Shown here: one piece after another, positions 43,051 through 53,921 of the stretch
How positions within the stretch are numbered: position 1 is the first letter of the stretch
Layout of the letters: each line of letters starts with the position of its first letter
Notes under the pieces: model-generated
Told to the model about the DNA's origin: nothing
Seen by the model: the letters and a program-made list of their open reading frames with translations, nothing else
Database searches by the model: none
From: Streptomyces ferrugineus
Lineage (GTDB): Bacteria; Actinomycetota; Actinomycetes; Streptomycetales; Streptomycetaceae
Direction: 5' to 3'
Length of the DNA stretch: 64,000 bases
Assembly (NCBI RefSeq): GCF_015160855.1
Contig: NZ_CP063373.1
Location: forward strand, 248,001 to 312,000
Position numbers and translations under genes: made by a program

Positions 43051-43956
43051 TCACGCCCAGTCCGAAGCCGCTCGCAGCAGCCACTCATGGGCCCGCGCGA
43101 TATGAGGCATCGCCAGCGTGCCCGTGCGGACCACTAGGAAGTACGTCCGCAGCGGCGGCACCGGCGGATCGTGCAGGGCGACGACCTCGCCGCGCTCCAG
43201 CGTGTCCGCGCACAGATAGCGGGGCAGTACCGCCAGCCCCGCCCCCGCGACCGCACAGGCGAGGACCGCGCGCAGATCGGGGACGATCACGGTGCCGGGG
43301 GCGGCTGGACGGGAGTCGTAGACCGAGGCCCAGTAGCGGGAGACGAACGGGAGGGACTCGTGTACCTCCACCACCGGGACGTCCTCCAGCGCATGCGCTC
43401 CCTTGTGGCGCAGTTGGCCCGCACCGATCCGGTCGACCCAGCGAGGGGAGGCGACAAGGACGTGCTCCTCGTCGCAGAGCGCAGTCGCCGTGAGCAGAGC
43501 GCCGCGCGGACGGGCCGTACTGATGGCCAGATCGTGATGCCCGGCGGCCAGCCCCTCCAGGGTCTCCTCGGCGTTGCCGAAGGATGCGCGCAGGGCGAAG
43601 CCCTGGCCGTCCTCGCCGGTCAGTTCGGTGAGCGCGGGCAGCGCCCGCTCGGCGGTGAACTCAGGAGGGCCGGCGAGGTGCAGAGATCGTAAGGAGGACT
43701 CGTCGTCGAGTCCCGTCTCGGTGATCTCCACCAGGGCGTCGAGATGCGGCGCGGCCTTGTGGGCGAGTTCATCGCCGATGGTCGTGGGCGTCACTCCCCG
43801 GGCCTGCCGTAGGAACAGGGGCCGGCCCAACTGTCGCTCCAGGGTGCGGATCTGTGAGGTCACGGCCGGTTGCGACAGTCCGAGCAGCGCGGCGGCGCGG
43901 GTGAAGGATCCGGCCCGGTGCACGGTCACAAAGGTGCGCAACAAGGCCAGATCCAT
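43051..43956 (-). CDS. LysR-family transcriptional regulator
   Basis: 301 aa. N-terminal winged helix MDLALLRTFVTVHRAGSFTR, AAALLGLSQPAVTSQIRTLE is standard for the family; the effector-binding domain follows (LHLAGPPEFTAERALPALTE, GEDGQGFALRASFG). ArgP/IciA-like features are not obvious. It lies downstream of the cystathionine gamma-lyase-like gene in the same direction but behind a strong terminator, so it has its own promoter. Target unknown. Confidence 0.9.
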   Translation of the reverse strand: MDLALLRTFVTVHRAGSFTRAAALLGLSQPAVTSQIRTLERQLGRPLFLRQARGVTPTTIGDELAHKAAPHLDALVEITETGLDDESSLRSLHLAGPPEFTAERALPALTELTGEDGQGFALRASFGNAEETLEGLAAGHHDLAISTARPRGALLTATALCDEEHVLVASPRWVDRIGAGQLRHKGAHALEDVPVVEVHESLPFVSRYWASVYDSRPAAPGTVIVPDLRAVLACAVAGAGLAVLPRYLCADTLERGEVVALHDPPVPPLRTYFLVVRTGTLAMPHIARAHEWLLRAASDWA

Positions 43957-44106
43957 GCCTTTACCCTCCCTGTCCCCGCCCTTCTCCCCACCCCCAGGGC
44001 AGGGCCCAACTATAAATAAGTCGATAGGTCGCTGTCGCTACTGTGATTGGACACTGACAGAGAGTCAACTAGCCTTGTTCGCGCGGTTCTTCGCGCGCAG
44101 AACCGA

Positions 44107-44145
44107 GGGCGGTCCGAGCCACGAGGGGGGAGGCTCGGACCGCCC
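44107..44145 (-). terminator. Terminator after the cystathionine lyase gene
   Basis: Perfect 14-bp arms GGGCGGTCCGAGCC and complement, 11-nt loop, 44 bp after the stop. Confidence 0.85.
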
Positions 44146-44188
44146 GTTCCACGTTTCGGGACACCGACCGAAGCGGGGGAAGCCCCGC

Positions 44189-45337
44189 TCACTCGGCCGA
44201 TTCGTCCAGTGCGCGCAGCACGTCCGCCACCAGATCCTCGGGATCCTCGGCGCCGACCGACATGCGGATGAAGCCTTCCGGTACGGCGTCGCCGCCCCAG
44301 CGTCCGCGTCGTTCGGCCGTGGACCGGACGCCGCCGAAGCTGGTCGCGTCGTCGACGAGCCGCAGGGCGTCCAGGAACCGTTCGGCACGCGCGCGCGTGG
44401 GCAGCGTGAAGGACACCACGCACCCGTGGTGCCGCATCTGCTGCGAGGCGATCTTGTACGAGGGGTCGCCCGGGAGTCCCGGATAGCGCACCCCGAGCTC
44501 CTCGGGCCAGTGCCGCAGGGCCTCGGCGACCGCGAGGGCGTTGGCGTTCTGCCGCTCCACGCGCAGGTGGAGCGTGGCGATGGAACGGTGCGCGAGCCAA
44601 GCCTCCATGGGGCCCGGAATCGCCCCGGCGATCTTGCGCCAGCGTCGTACGGCGGCCATGGCCTCCGCGTCGCGGCCGGTGACGTATCCCAGCAGTACGT
44701 CGCCGTGTCCCGTGAGCTGCTTGGTGCCGCTGGCCACCGAGAAGTCGGCGCCGAGCTCCAGCGGCCGCTGCCCGAGCGGCGTGGCGAGCGTGTTGTCGAC
44801 GGCGACGAGGGCGCCCCGTGTGTGTGCCGCCGCGACGAGCCGTCGGATGTCGCACACGTCGAGGCCGGGGTTGGATGGCGTTTCGATCCACAGCAGCCGC
44901 GCGCCGTCCAGGACGCCGAGCTGGGCGTCCCCGCCGGTCGGTGCCGTGCGCACCTCGATGCCGTACGCCTCCAGCTGCTCGCGCACCAAGGACAGCGCCT
45001 GGTAGCCGTCGCTGGGCAGGACGACCGCGTCCCCGGCGCGCAGCCGGGAGAAGAGCACCGAGGAGATGGCGGCCATGCCCGAGGCGAAGACCAGCGTCTC
45101 GACGCCGTCCTCCCCCGGCGCCTCCAACTCGCCGATGGCCCGCTCCAGACGGCTCCAGGTCGGGTTCTCGTCACGGCCGTAGGTGTACGGCCCCGTGGGC
45201 TCGCCCGGCAGGTGGTAGTGGGCGGCGAACACCGGGCCCGGCAGGGTCGGCTCGTACTTGACCGGCTCGGGCAGGCCGGCCCGCACCGCGCGCGTGCCGT
45301 CGCCGGGGGGCCGCCCCTCAGGGCCCGGGTCGCTCAT
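44189..45337 (-). CDS. Cystathionine gamma-lyase-like PLP enzyme
   Basis: 382 aa, start overlapping the ptpA stop by 4 bp. Cys/Met-metabolism PLP fold: YTYGRDENPTWSRLERAIGE, FASGMAAISSVLF, DNTLATPLGQRPLELGAD and the PLP lysine in SGTKQLTGHGDVLLG (about residue 200). Near the C-terminus FIRMSVGAEDPEDLVADV is conserved. Cystathionine gamma-lyase is the likeliest role, but gamma-synthase or methionine gamma-lyase cannot be excluded. Translationally coupled to the phosphatase. Confidence 0.88.
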   Translation of the reverse strand: MSDPGPEGRPPGDGTRAVRAGLPEPVKYEPTLPGPVFAAHYHLPGEPTGPYTYGRDENPTWSRLERAIGELEAPGEDGVETLVFASGMAAISSVLFSRLRAGDAVVLPSDGYQALSLVREQLEAYGIEVRTAPTGGDAQLGVLDGARLLWIETPSNPGLDVCDIRRLVAAAHTRGALVAVDNTLATPLGQRPLELGADFSVASGTKQLTGHGDVLLGYVTGRDAEAMAAVRRWRKIAGAIPGPMEAWLAHRSIATLHLRVERQNANALAVAEALRHWPEELGVRYPGLPGDPSYKIASQQMRHHGCVVSFTLPTRARAERFLDALRLVDDATSFGGVRSTAERRGRWGGDAVPEGFIRMSVGAEDPEDLVADVLRALDESAE

Positions 45338-45825
45338 GCCGCCTGCCCCTCCACCTGTTCACGGACCGCCGCGAGCAGCCCCGTGCTCGCCGCCTCCACC
45401 ATCTCCAGGCACTCCTCGAAGCCGTCCCGGCCGCCGTAGTACGGGTCCGGCACATCGAGGTCGTCGCCGGCCGCGGGGTCGAAGGAGCGCAGCAGCCGCA
45501 CCTTCGCCGCGTCCTCCGGTGAGGCAGCGAGGCGGCGAAGGGCCTTGAGATGGCCGGAGTCGAGGGCGACGACGAGGTCGACGCGGGCGAACCAGGACGG
45601 CTGGAACTGCCGGGCCCTGTGGCCGCTGCCGTAGCCGTGCTCCTCGAGGACGGAGACGGTGCGCGGGTCGGCCGGGTCGCCCTCGTGCCAGCCGCCGGTG
45701 CCGGCGCTGTCCACCTCGACCAGGCCGTCGAGCCCGGCCTCCTCGATGCGGGCGCGGAAGACGGACTCGGCCATCGGCGAGCGGCAGATGTTGCCGGTGC
45801 AGACGAAGCAGACGCGGTAGGTCAT
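45334..45825 (-). CDS. ptpA: Low-molecular-weight protein tyrosine phosphatase
   Basis: 163 aa. The P-loop VCFVCTGNICRSP (C-x5-R, Cys10, Arg16) is at the N-terminus, and the general acid DPYYGG near residue 130. The cytosolic LMW-PTPase fold; Streptomyces PtpA dephosphorylates tyrosines and is known to affect antibiotic production in some species. Coupled to the downstream PLP enzyme. Confidence 0.94.
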   Translation of the reverse strand: MTYRVCFVCTGNICRSPMAESVFRARIEEAGLDGLVEVDSAGTGGWHEGDPADPRTVSVLEEHGYGSGHRARQFQPSWFARVDLVVALDSGHLKALRRLAASPEDAAKVRLLRSFDPAAGDDLDVPDPYYGGRDGFEECLEMVEAASTGLLAAVREQVEGQAA

Positions 45826-45832
45826 CGGATGC

Positions 45833-46210
45833 TCAGTCCCCGTCGGGCAGGAGGACGTGCAGGGCCCAGGAGACGATCGAGATGATCAGGCCGCCGAGCA
45901 CCGCCGTCCAGAAGCCCTCGACATGGAAGCTCAGGTCGAACTTGTCGGCGAGCCACGAGGTCAGCAGCAGCATCAGCGCGTTGACGATCAGTGTGAACAA
46001 GCCGAGCGTCAGGATGAGCAGCGGGAGGCTCAGGAGCTTCACTATCGGCTTGACCACGAAGTTCACCAGGCCGAAGATCAGCGCGACGAGGATCAGGGTG
46101 CCGACCTTCTTGCCCGTGCTGTCACCGGTCAGGGTGATCTTGTCGAGCAGCCAGACGGCGACCGCCAGGGCGCCCGCGTTGGCGATCGTCTTGACTACGA
46201 AATTCTTCAT
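45833..46210 (-). CDS. Phage holin-family (YvlD-like) membrane protein
   Basis: 125 aa from ATG 46210 (MKNFVVKTIANAGALAVAVW). Four hydrophobic stretches, with the family feature GLVNFVVKPIVKLLSLPLLI followed by LGLFTLIVNALMLLLTSWLA. Chromosomal members of this Pfam group are not phage lysis proteins; their role is unknown, perhaps envelope stress. It lies 8 bp before ptpA in the same direction. Confidence 0.85.
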   Translation of the reverse strand: MKNFVVKTIANAGALAVAVWLLDKITLTGDSTGKKVGTLILVALIFGLVNFVVKPIVKLLSLPLLILTLGLFTLIVNALMLLLTSWLADKFDLSFHVEGFWTAVLGGLIISIVSWALHVLLPDGD

Positions 46211-46270
46211 GTGTCTGATCGTGGCAGACGAGCTCGGCCATGAGCACTGGGATGAAGGCGGACAACAGCG

Positions 46271-46588
46271 ATGAAGGCATTCCGGCTGGACGAACTGGAG
46301 GCGGAGCGCGCCGCCAATGAGGGCGCCTACCTGCAGTTTCTGCGGGAGCAGAACATGTCGGTCGGCCTGTACGCGCTCAATGCCGGCGAGCACGATCCAC
46401 AGAAGCCGCACAACCAGGACGAGGTCTACTTCGTTGTGAGCGGCCGCGCCCAGATCACCGTGGGCATGGAGACCACGCAGGTGGCGCGCGGCAGCGTGGT
46501 GTACGTACCGGCCGGCGTCGCCCACAAGTTCCACCACATCAGCGAGGACCTGCGGGTGCTCGTGGTGTTCTCTCCACCCGAGAGCTGA
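46271..46588 (+). CDS. Cupin-domain protein
   Basis: 105 aa. One beta-barrel with the metal-binding motif pair HNQDEVYFVVSG (His, Glu) and PAGVAHKFHHIS (His). Such small cupins bind metals and may be oxygenases, isomerases or sensors; the substrate cannot be told. Divergent from the holin-like gene. Confidence 0.88.
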   Translation: MKAFRLDELEAERAANEGAYLQFLREQNMSVGLYALNAGEHDPQKPHNQDEVYFVVSGRAQITVGMETTQVARGSVVYVPAGVAHKFHHISEDLRVLVVFSPPES

Positions 46589-46749
46589 CCTTCGGCCTCG
46601 GGGTTCCCTAGGGGATCGATCAGGGGAGGACAAGGGCTGCGAGGCCCCCGCGGAGGCACCTGCCGGTTCTAGCATCGAGTGCAGGGAATCAGCAGATTCG
46701 CGGAATCAGGACCCGGCACAGGACGGGCGGAGAGGTAAGGACGAGGGCG

Positions 46750-46962
46750 ATGCGTGAGATCTTCGCAGGATTGCCGTGGTGGGTGAAGTGGGTCGCGGTG
46801 CCGGTCATCGCCCTGGTCGTGTTCGGCGGGCTGATAGCCAGCGTCGTCGGTTTCGTGATCGGACTGCTCTTCAAGCTCCTGGTCTTCGTGGCGCTGGTCG
46901 GTGGACTGATCTACGTCGTACGGAAGTTCATGTCGAGCTCTTCGTCCCGCAGCGACTGGTGA
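46750..46962 (+). CDS. Small DUF5326-like membrane protein
   Basis: 70 aa. An amphipathic start MREIFAGLPWWVKWVAVPVI, two membrane segments (VIALVVFGGLIASVVGFVI; LLFKLLVFVALVGGLIYVV) and a serine-rich tail SSSSSRSDW. It is similar in layout to the DUF5326 proteins of Streptomyces next to cupin and ssgR genes. Function unknown. Confidence 0.75.
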   Translation: MREIFAGLPWWVKWVAVPVIALVVFGGLIASVVGFVIGLLFKLLVFVALVGGLIYVVRKFMSSSSSRSDW

Positions 46963-47157
46963 GGGCCGTGGGGACCGGTGGGCGGTAACAGGAATCACCG
47001 GTTCCCTCGGGCGAGGGAAGTTTCCCGGACAGGGCGTCTGCGGGCGGTGGCGGACCAATAGAGTCCGGAAATCGACGCGGGGAAGACCCCGCGAGCGGCG
47101 TACACCCCCACCCGTGTTCCCCAACACGGGCTGCCCCCCTCGCTTCGGGAGTGACCC

Positions 47158-48018
47158 TTGGCCACGGTAGACACCGCACCCTCAGAACCCCACTCGCCCC
47201 CCGGACGGCCCTGTTCCTCCGTGCCCCAGGTGCCGCGGCAGGCCTCCCGGGAACCCTCCGAACAGTCGAACTCCGCGACGCTCATCGGATCCGTCCAGCG
47301 CGCCATGCGCCTGCTGGAATGCGTCGCCGGGCACACATACGGCGCCCCGGCCAAGCAACTGGCCCGCGAGACGGGCCTGGCGCTGCCCACGGCCTACCAC
47401 CTCCTGCGCACGCTGGTGCACGAGGGCTATCTGCGCCGCGACAAGGGCCTGTTCTTCCTCGGCGAGGCAGCCATGCTGCTGAGCAGCAGCGGAGCCGAGC
47501 AGAAACGTCGCAGCACCGTCGCCGACGCGCTCGCCCAGTGCCGTGACGCCATCGGGGTCCCCGTCTACTACGCCCAGTACCGCGACGGCGAGATCGAGGT
47601 CATGTGCGTCTCCGACACCCCCGGCAATCCGGCGGTCGAGGAATGGGCCGACTTCCGCGAGACCGGCCACGCGCACGCCATCGGGCAGTGTCTGCTGTCC
47701 CAGCTCGACGAGGACGCCCGGCGCGATCATCTCGAGCGCCATCCCGTGCAGTCCATCACCCCGTACACGGTCCGCGACAGCCGCACGCTGCTCCGACGTC
47801 TCGAACAGATGCGCAGGATGGAGCCGGTGACCGAGCGTCAGGAGTACGCGCTGGGCACGGTGTGCGCGGCGATTCCCATCACGGTGGGTACCACGGCCGC
47901 GACGATGGCCATTTCCCTACCCGTCGAACAGGCCGACCGGCTGCTGCCGGCGGCCCGGCAGCTGCAGGACGAGGTCGGGCGGCTCCTGGGGTCACTGGCG
48001 ATCTCTATCAGCATCTGA
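47158..48018 (+). CDS. ssgR: SsgR, IclR-type activator of ssgA
   Basis: 286 aa from TTG 47158 (GGGAG upstream). An unusual 40-residue N-terminal extension precedes the IclR winged helix (SVQRAMRLLECVAGHTYGAP, LPTAYHLLRTLVHEGYLRRD) and the ligand-sensing domain (VYYAQYRDGEIEVMCVSDTP, YALGTVCAAIPITVG). Its immediate position 97 bp before ssgA is the conserved ssgR-ssgA arrangement. SsgR activates ssgA during the onset of sporulation in Streptomyces. A small hairpin (CCCGTGTT / AACACGGG) lies 28 bp before the start. Confidence 0.92.
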   Translation: MATVDTAPSEPHSPPGRPCSSVPQVPRQASREPSEQSNSATLIGSVQRAMRLLECVAGHTYGAPAKQLARETGLALPTAYHLLRTLVHEGYLRRDKGLFFLGEAAMLLSSSGAEQKRRSTVADALAQCRDAIGVPVYYAQYRDGEIEVMCVSDTPGNPAVEEWADFRETGHAHAIGQCLLSQLDEDARRDHLERHPVQSITPYTVRDSRTLLRRLEQMRRMEPVTERQEYALGTVCAAIPITVGTTAATMAISLPVEQADRLLPAARQLQDEVGRLLGSLAISISI

Positions 48019-48115
48019 AAACTCACTCCTTGTGATCTCTCGTGTACGTTCAGCAAGATTTCATCAGGCTCGGGTTCCGGTCCCGGCCAGTCGAAGGCAA
48101 ACGACGGGGTAGGCG

Positions 48116-48553
48116 ATGCGCGAGTCCGTACAGGCAGAGGTCATGATGAGCTTTCTCGTGTCCGAGGAGCTCTCCTTCCGCATCCCGGTGGAGTTGCGTT
48201 ACGAGACCTGTGATCCCTATGCGGTACGGCTGACCTTCCACCTGCCCGGCGATGCTCCGGTGACCTGGGCCTTCGGCCGGGAGCTGCTGGTCGACGGGGT
48301 GGGCAGACCGTGCGGGGAGGGTGATGTACGGGTCTCGCCGGCCGGTTCCGAGACGCTGGGCGATGTGTTGATCCGGCTTCAGGTCGGTGCCGACCAGGCG
48401 CTGTTCCGCTCCTCTGTGGCGCCGCTGGTGGCCTTCCTGGACCGCACCGACAAGCTGGTGCCGCTCGGGCAGGAGGGAGCGCTCGCCGACTTCGACGCCC
48501 ACCTCGACGAGGCCCTGGACCGCATCCTGGCGGAGGAGCAGAGCGCCGGCTGA
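48116..48553 (+). CDS. ssgA: Sporulation-specific cell division activator SsgA
   Basis: 145 aa, ATG start MRESVQAEV. SALP family: MSFLVSEELSFRIPVELRYE, DPYAVRLTFHLPGDAPVTWA and the near-invariant LVAFLDRTDKLVPLGQEG. SsgA localises SsgB and thus FtsZ to future septa and also affects hyphal branching. Specific to actinomycetes with complex development, so its presence argues that the organism sporulates. Confidence 0.96.
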   Translation: MRESVQAEVMMSFLVSEELSFRIPVELRYETCDPYAVRLTFHLPGDAPVTWAFGRELLVDGVGRPCGEGDVRVSPAGSETLGDVLIRLQVGADQALFRSSVAPLVAFLDRTDKLVPLGQEGALADFDAHLDEALDRILAEEQSAG

Positions 48554-48594
48554 AGCGTTACTCCGGTGAGAGCAGGGTGGCGTAACGCTTCAGC
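48549..48594 (+). terminator. Terminator after ssgA
   Basis: 12-bp arms CTGAAGCGTTAC / GTAACGCTTCAG with a 20-nt loop, beginning on the ssgA stop codon. Confidence 0.75.
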
Positions 48595-48829
48595 GGCGCA
48601 CAAGGGGCGTGTGGGAGCGCTTCCTTTGCGCCGGGTGTGATGCGCGCTCCGCCGGATGGGCGAAGTCGGCCGGACCGGATCGGCGCCCTTCGGCGCCTTT
48701 GGCAGCCGGCGTCGCCACCGTCCGCCCTCGCGTCGGCATTGCTTTGGCCGCTGCCACCGCTTCTCCTGTCGACTCCACTGTCGACTTCGCTGTCGACTTC
48801 GCGTCACGGTTTCCGGTGGCGCCCCCGCG

Positions 48830-50656
48830 TCACCGCTTCCGCCGTCGCCCTCGCCCGCCGCGTGCCGCCGGGCCCGGCTGGGCGCCCGCCGTACCCGGCT
48901 GGGCACCGACCGGCACCGCGCCCTTCTCCGGCCGGTCGGCCGAGACCACCAGAGCCGCGAGGGCCGTGGTGACCGGCACCGACGCGACCAGGCCGATAGA
49001 GCCCACCAGAGTGCGCACGATCTCCTCCGCGACCAACTCGCTGTTCGCGACCGTGCCGACGCTGCTCTGCGCGATCGAGAAGAGCAGCAGCAGCGGCAGC
49101 GCGGCACCGGCGTAGGCGAGGACGAGCGTGTTGACGACGGACGCGATGTGGTCGCGGCCGATGCGGATGCCTGCCCGGTACAGCCCGCGCCAGCCCATCG
49201 TCGGATTGGCCTCGTGCAGCTCCCAGACCGCGGACGTCTGGGTGACCGTCACATCGTCGAGGACACCCAGTGAGCCGATGATGATGCCGGCGAGCAGCAG
49301 ACCGCTCATGTCGATCGACGGATACAGCCCGTGGATGAGGCCGGTGTTGTCGTCGGTGTTGCCGGTGAGCGCGGCCCAGTCGATGAACACCGAGCCGAGG
49401 ATGCCGATCAGCAGCAGCGAGATCAGCGTGCCGAGTACCGCGACCGATGTCCGGGCGGAGAGACCGTGGCACAGATAGAGGGCCATCAGCATGATGGCGC
49501 TGGACCCCACCACCGCCACGACCAGCGGGTTCGAGCCCTGCAGAATCGCGGGCAGGATGAAGAAGTTGAGCACCAGGAAGCTGATGGCCAGCGAGATCAG
49601 CGCCATCACACCCCGCAGCCGCCCGACGACCACGACGGCGAGTGCGAAGATGCCGGCGAGCACCGACAACGGGACACGCCGGTTCACGTCGGTGACCGAG
49701 TACTGCAGGTCCTTGGGCGCGGAGGGCTCGTAGGCGACCACGACCTCCTGGCCCTCGTGCAGCTGCCGTGACTGGTCGGGCTGCACGATCTCCGTGAACG
49801 TACGGCCCTTGTCCTTGCCGGTGTCGACGCGGATCGTCGCCTTCTTGCAGGTGCCGTTCTCCTGCTGCACCGCGGAGGACCCCTCGGCGGTGGAGGTGTC
49901 CCCGGTCGGCGGCACTCCCGAGGCGTTGACGTCCTTGCAGCTCAGCTCGACCACCTTGGTGACCGTGGCCTGCTGTGTCTGCCGGTCGAAGCCGACCCCG
50001 GTGCGCTCGTGCGGCGGGGCGCCGCCCGGCCACAGCACCGCGAGCCCCACCACCACCGCCGCGGCGAACGGGATCAGGACCGCCGCGATGACCTTGCGCA
50101 GATGCTGGGAGACGGGGGCCGCCGGACCGTGGGCGTGGCTGTGCGAGTGCCCGTGCCCAGGCCCCTCACCGTCACCACCGCCCCGCCACCCGCCGGATCC
50201 GGGGCCGTGACCATGACCACCGCCGGAGTCGGGACCGGGCCCATCGCCCTGGCCGGCCCCCTGGCCCGATGCGCCGCCCGACTCGGCACCGCGACCGTGC
50301 GGACCAGCCGGGCCGGGTCCGTGCTCGTGCCCGCCGCCGACGCCGCTCGCGCGCTCCTGCATGCCGCCGGGCCTGGGGCCGGGTTCATGCCAGTCGCCGG
50401 CCCCGCCCCGGGGCTGAGGCATCCCGCCGGTTCCGGTGTCGTGCTCGCCCCAGCCGCCGGTTCCCGCCGTGAGATCGTCGTGGCCGCCCGTGGAACCACG
50501 GCCGTATCCACCGTCGTATCTGCCTCCGGGAACCCCTGAACCCCGGCCGTCCGCACGGCCGTTGCCACGCGCGGGACCGTTTCCGGGGCCGCTTCCGGAG
50601 CCCGAGCCGCGGGGCGGCTCGGGCGGTGGGTACGGAGGTTCATGCGTCGAGGTCAC
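48830..50656 (-). CDS. YibE/F family membrane protein
   Basis: 608 aa from GTG 50656 (weak ribosome site). The first 190 residues are Gly/Pro/His-rich low complexity (GHGHGPGS, HSHSHAHGP). Then a membrane helix, an external domain (VTKVVELSCKDVNASGVPPT, GKDKGRTFTEIVQPDQS) and a cluster of about seven helices with SLLLIGILGSVFIDWAALTG and GVLDDVTVTQTSAVWELHEA, features of YibE/F. Possible transporter; function unproven. A His-rich N-terminus suggests metal binding, but this is speculative. Confidence 0.88.
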   Translation of the reverse strand: MTSTHEPPYPPPEPPRGSGSGSGPGNGPARGNGRADGRGSGVPGGRYDGGYGRGSTGGHDDLTAGTGGWGEHDTGTGGMPQPRGGAGDWHEPGPRPGGMQERASGVGGGHEHGPGPAGPHGRGAESGGASGQGAGQGDGPGPDSGGGHGHGPGSGGWRGGGDGEGPGHGHSHSHAHGPAAPVSQHLRKVIAAVLIPFAAAVVVGLAVLWPGGAPPHERTGVGFDRQTQQATVTKVVELSCKDVNASGVPPTGDTSTAEGSSAVQQENGTCKKATIRVDTGKDKGRTFTEIVQPDQSRQLHEGQEVVVAYEPSAPKDLQYSVTDVNRRVPLSVLAGIFALAVVVVGRLRGVMALISLAISFLVLNFFILPAILQGSNPLVVAVVGSSAIMLMALYLCHGLSARTSVAVLGTLISLLLIGILGSVFIDWAALTGNTDDNTGLIHGLYPSIDMSGLLLAGIIIGSLGVLDDVTVTQTSAVWELHEANPTMGWRGLYRAGIRIGRDHIASVVNTLVLAYAGAALPLLLLFSIAQSSVGTVANSELVAEEIVRTLVGSIGLVASVPVTTALAALVVSADRPEKGAVPVGAQPGTAGAQPGPAARGGRGRRRKR

Positions 50657-50706
50657 CGACCGATCATCGCAAGAACGACCGGGGCCCTCTGTTCACCGCG
50701 CCCGAA

Positions 50707-50736
50707 TTGACGCTAGCGTGGAGCCACCTTTGTACA
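50707..50736 (+). promoter_or_regulatory. Candidate thiC promoter
   Basis: TTGACG (50707-50712) and TGTACA (50731-50736) with 18-bp spacing; the transcript would start just before the riboswitch. The -10 match is weak. Confidence 0.4.
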
Positions 50737-50789
50737 CGCGGGAGCTCGGAGCACCGGGCTGAGAGGGCGCTGACCTCCGTCCCAGCGAT

Positions 50790-50803
50790 GTTTCACATGA
50801 AAC
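50790..50803. other. parS-like site 15 (one mismatch), in the riboswitch arm
   Basis: GTTTCACATGAAAC, same central change as site 3. Confidence 0.6.
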
Positions 50804-50822
50804 ATCACCCATCTCGAGTGAT

Positions 50823-50836
50823 GTTTCACACGAAAC
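50823..50836. other. parS-like site 16 (one mismatch), in the riboswitch arm
   Basis: GTTTCACACGAAAC, CACACG at the centre. AACATCAC next to site 15 pairs with GTGATGTT next to site 16. Confidence 0.55.
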
Positions 50837-50897
50837 GTCGGCAGACGGATACGGCTGCGTCGACCGCCGAACCTGTTACCGGGTAATGCCGGCGTAG

Positions 50898-52712
<1,815 letters not shown>

Positions 52713-52761
52713 CGTCGACGTCCTGACCCAGGGCGCCATGCCCCGCTGCCGGGCATGCTGT

Positions 52762-52854
52762 TCGGCTTGCGCCTCCCCGAGGAGATCTCCCCGGGGGCTC
52801 CGTCGAGGAGAGGGTCCCCGGTGGGGGCCTTCTCACGGCGGGGGCGCAAGCCGA
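52762..52854. terminator. Large imperfect hairpin between thiC and the convergent gene
   Basis: Outer 12-bp arms TCGGCTTGCGCC / GGCGCAAGCCGA, with GC-rich inner pairings in the 69-nt interior. Ends 4 bp before the stop of the next, convergent gene; likely bidirectional. Confidence 0.6.
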
Positions 52855-52858
52855 GGGG

Positions 52859-53728
52859 CTACTCCGGCTTGTGGTCCGGCCCCCCGAAGTCCGGGCTCGT
52901 GTAGTCCGGACTGCTGAAGCTCGGACGCGAGCCGGTGGGGGGTCCGTCGTCCGGGCTGCTGAAGCCCGGGCGGCCGTAGCCGAGGTTCGGCATCCGGCCC
53001 GCCGGTGTCGACGGTGGTGTGCGGTGCAGGACCGCCGCCGTGCCGGGTTCGGCGAGTGCCTCCCGTAGGAAGGGCAGGATGCCGCGCTCCAGCAGGGCCT
53101 CGCGCCAGGCTTCCCTGGCCCGGGCCACTTCCTCGCTCAGCTCGCCGTACGGCCCGGAGACGAAGGCCGGCCGGTTGCGCAGAGCGGTGAGCAGAAGCCC
53201 GACGGCGGCGACCAGGATCGCTGCCGCCGCGATGGCGCCGAACACCCATCCGGTGGTGAGCATCGTCTGGGCGAACGCCGGCTCGGGGTTGAACATCTTC
53301 AGGATGTAGCCGACGAGCAGGAAGATCGCCGCGGCGGTGCCGGCGAGGACGGGTGCCAGGACGGCGACCACGGCGACGACACCGGGGCCGGCTGTCTCGG
53401 CGACTTCTCCCATGGTGGTGGCGAGCCCCATCGCGCCCGTGCCCGACTCGGTGGAGCCGGAGTCGCGGGTGGACGACGGGGTGGACGGCGCCGGTTGGCG
53501 CAGTTCCTCGCGGACCTTCACGTAGTGCTGGTACTCGGTCGCCGCGGCCGCCGTGATGAGTGCGGTGGCGTTCAGCGCCATGGTGCGCAGCTGTTCGGGG
53601 TTGAGCCGCTGTCCTACCGCGGCCAGTTCCGGGCGGTGTGGTGCGGAGCGCAGCGCCTCATCGAGGATCCGCTCGTATTCCTGGCGGTCCTCACTGTGCA
53701 GGTGCTGCGGAACGCTGTTCATGTGCAT
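52859..53728 (-). CDS. Two-helix membrane protein with SPD-repeat tail
   Basis: 289 aa from ATG 53728 (an ATG two codons later is equally good). A soluble N-terminal helical part (HSEDRQEYERILDEALRSAP) is followed by two membrane helices (VVAVVAVLAPVLAGTAAAIF; GWVFGAIAAAAILVAAVGLL), an amphipathic helical region (REAWREALLERGILPFLREA) and a C-terminal tail with repeated F-SSPDD / SSPDYTSPDF motifs. I do not recognise a family. It may form part of a polar or phospho-dependent complex, but nothing shows that. Confidence 0.7.
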   Translation of the reverse strand: MHMNSVPQHLHSEDRQEYERILDEALRSAPHRPELAAVGQRLNPEQLRTMALNATALITAAAATEYQHYVKVREELRQPAPSTPSSTRDSGSTESGTGAMGLATTMGEVAETAGPGVVAVVAVLAPVLAGTAAAIFLLVGYILKMFNPEPAFAQTMLTTGWVFGAIAAAAILVAAVGLLLTALRNRPAFVSGPYGELSEEVARAREAWREALLERGILPFLREALAEPGTAAVLHRTPPSTPAGRMPNLGYGRPGFSSPDDGPPTGSRPSFSSPDYTSPDFGGPDHKPE

Positions 53729-53921
53729 CCCCCGATGCTCCGTAGGGCTTGGGGCTCGCATGCCAACGAGCCGTCGGGCAGAAACGGAGGGGAGCCTGCT
53801 ACGGATAAGGCGATGGTAGAGCGGTGACGGCACACGGTGACAGGGGGTTTGCCAAAATTGGGCCCTGGCCTGCGCCGTCCTCCGTCCCTGCGTGGTGGGG
53901 GGACGTCTGCCCGGTGAACGT

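Noticed and set aside
33541..43088. Horizontally acquired island
   Set aside because: The gene mix is accessory-looking, but no integrase, tRNA, direct repeats or base-composition shift were seen, and parS sites continue through it.
45833..46210. Prophage remnant suggested by the holin-family gene
   Set aside because: No other phage genes nearby; chromosomal YvlD-like proteins are common and flanks are conserved housekeeping genes.
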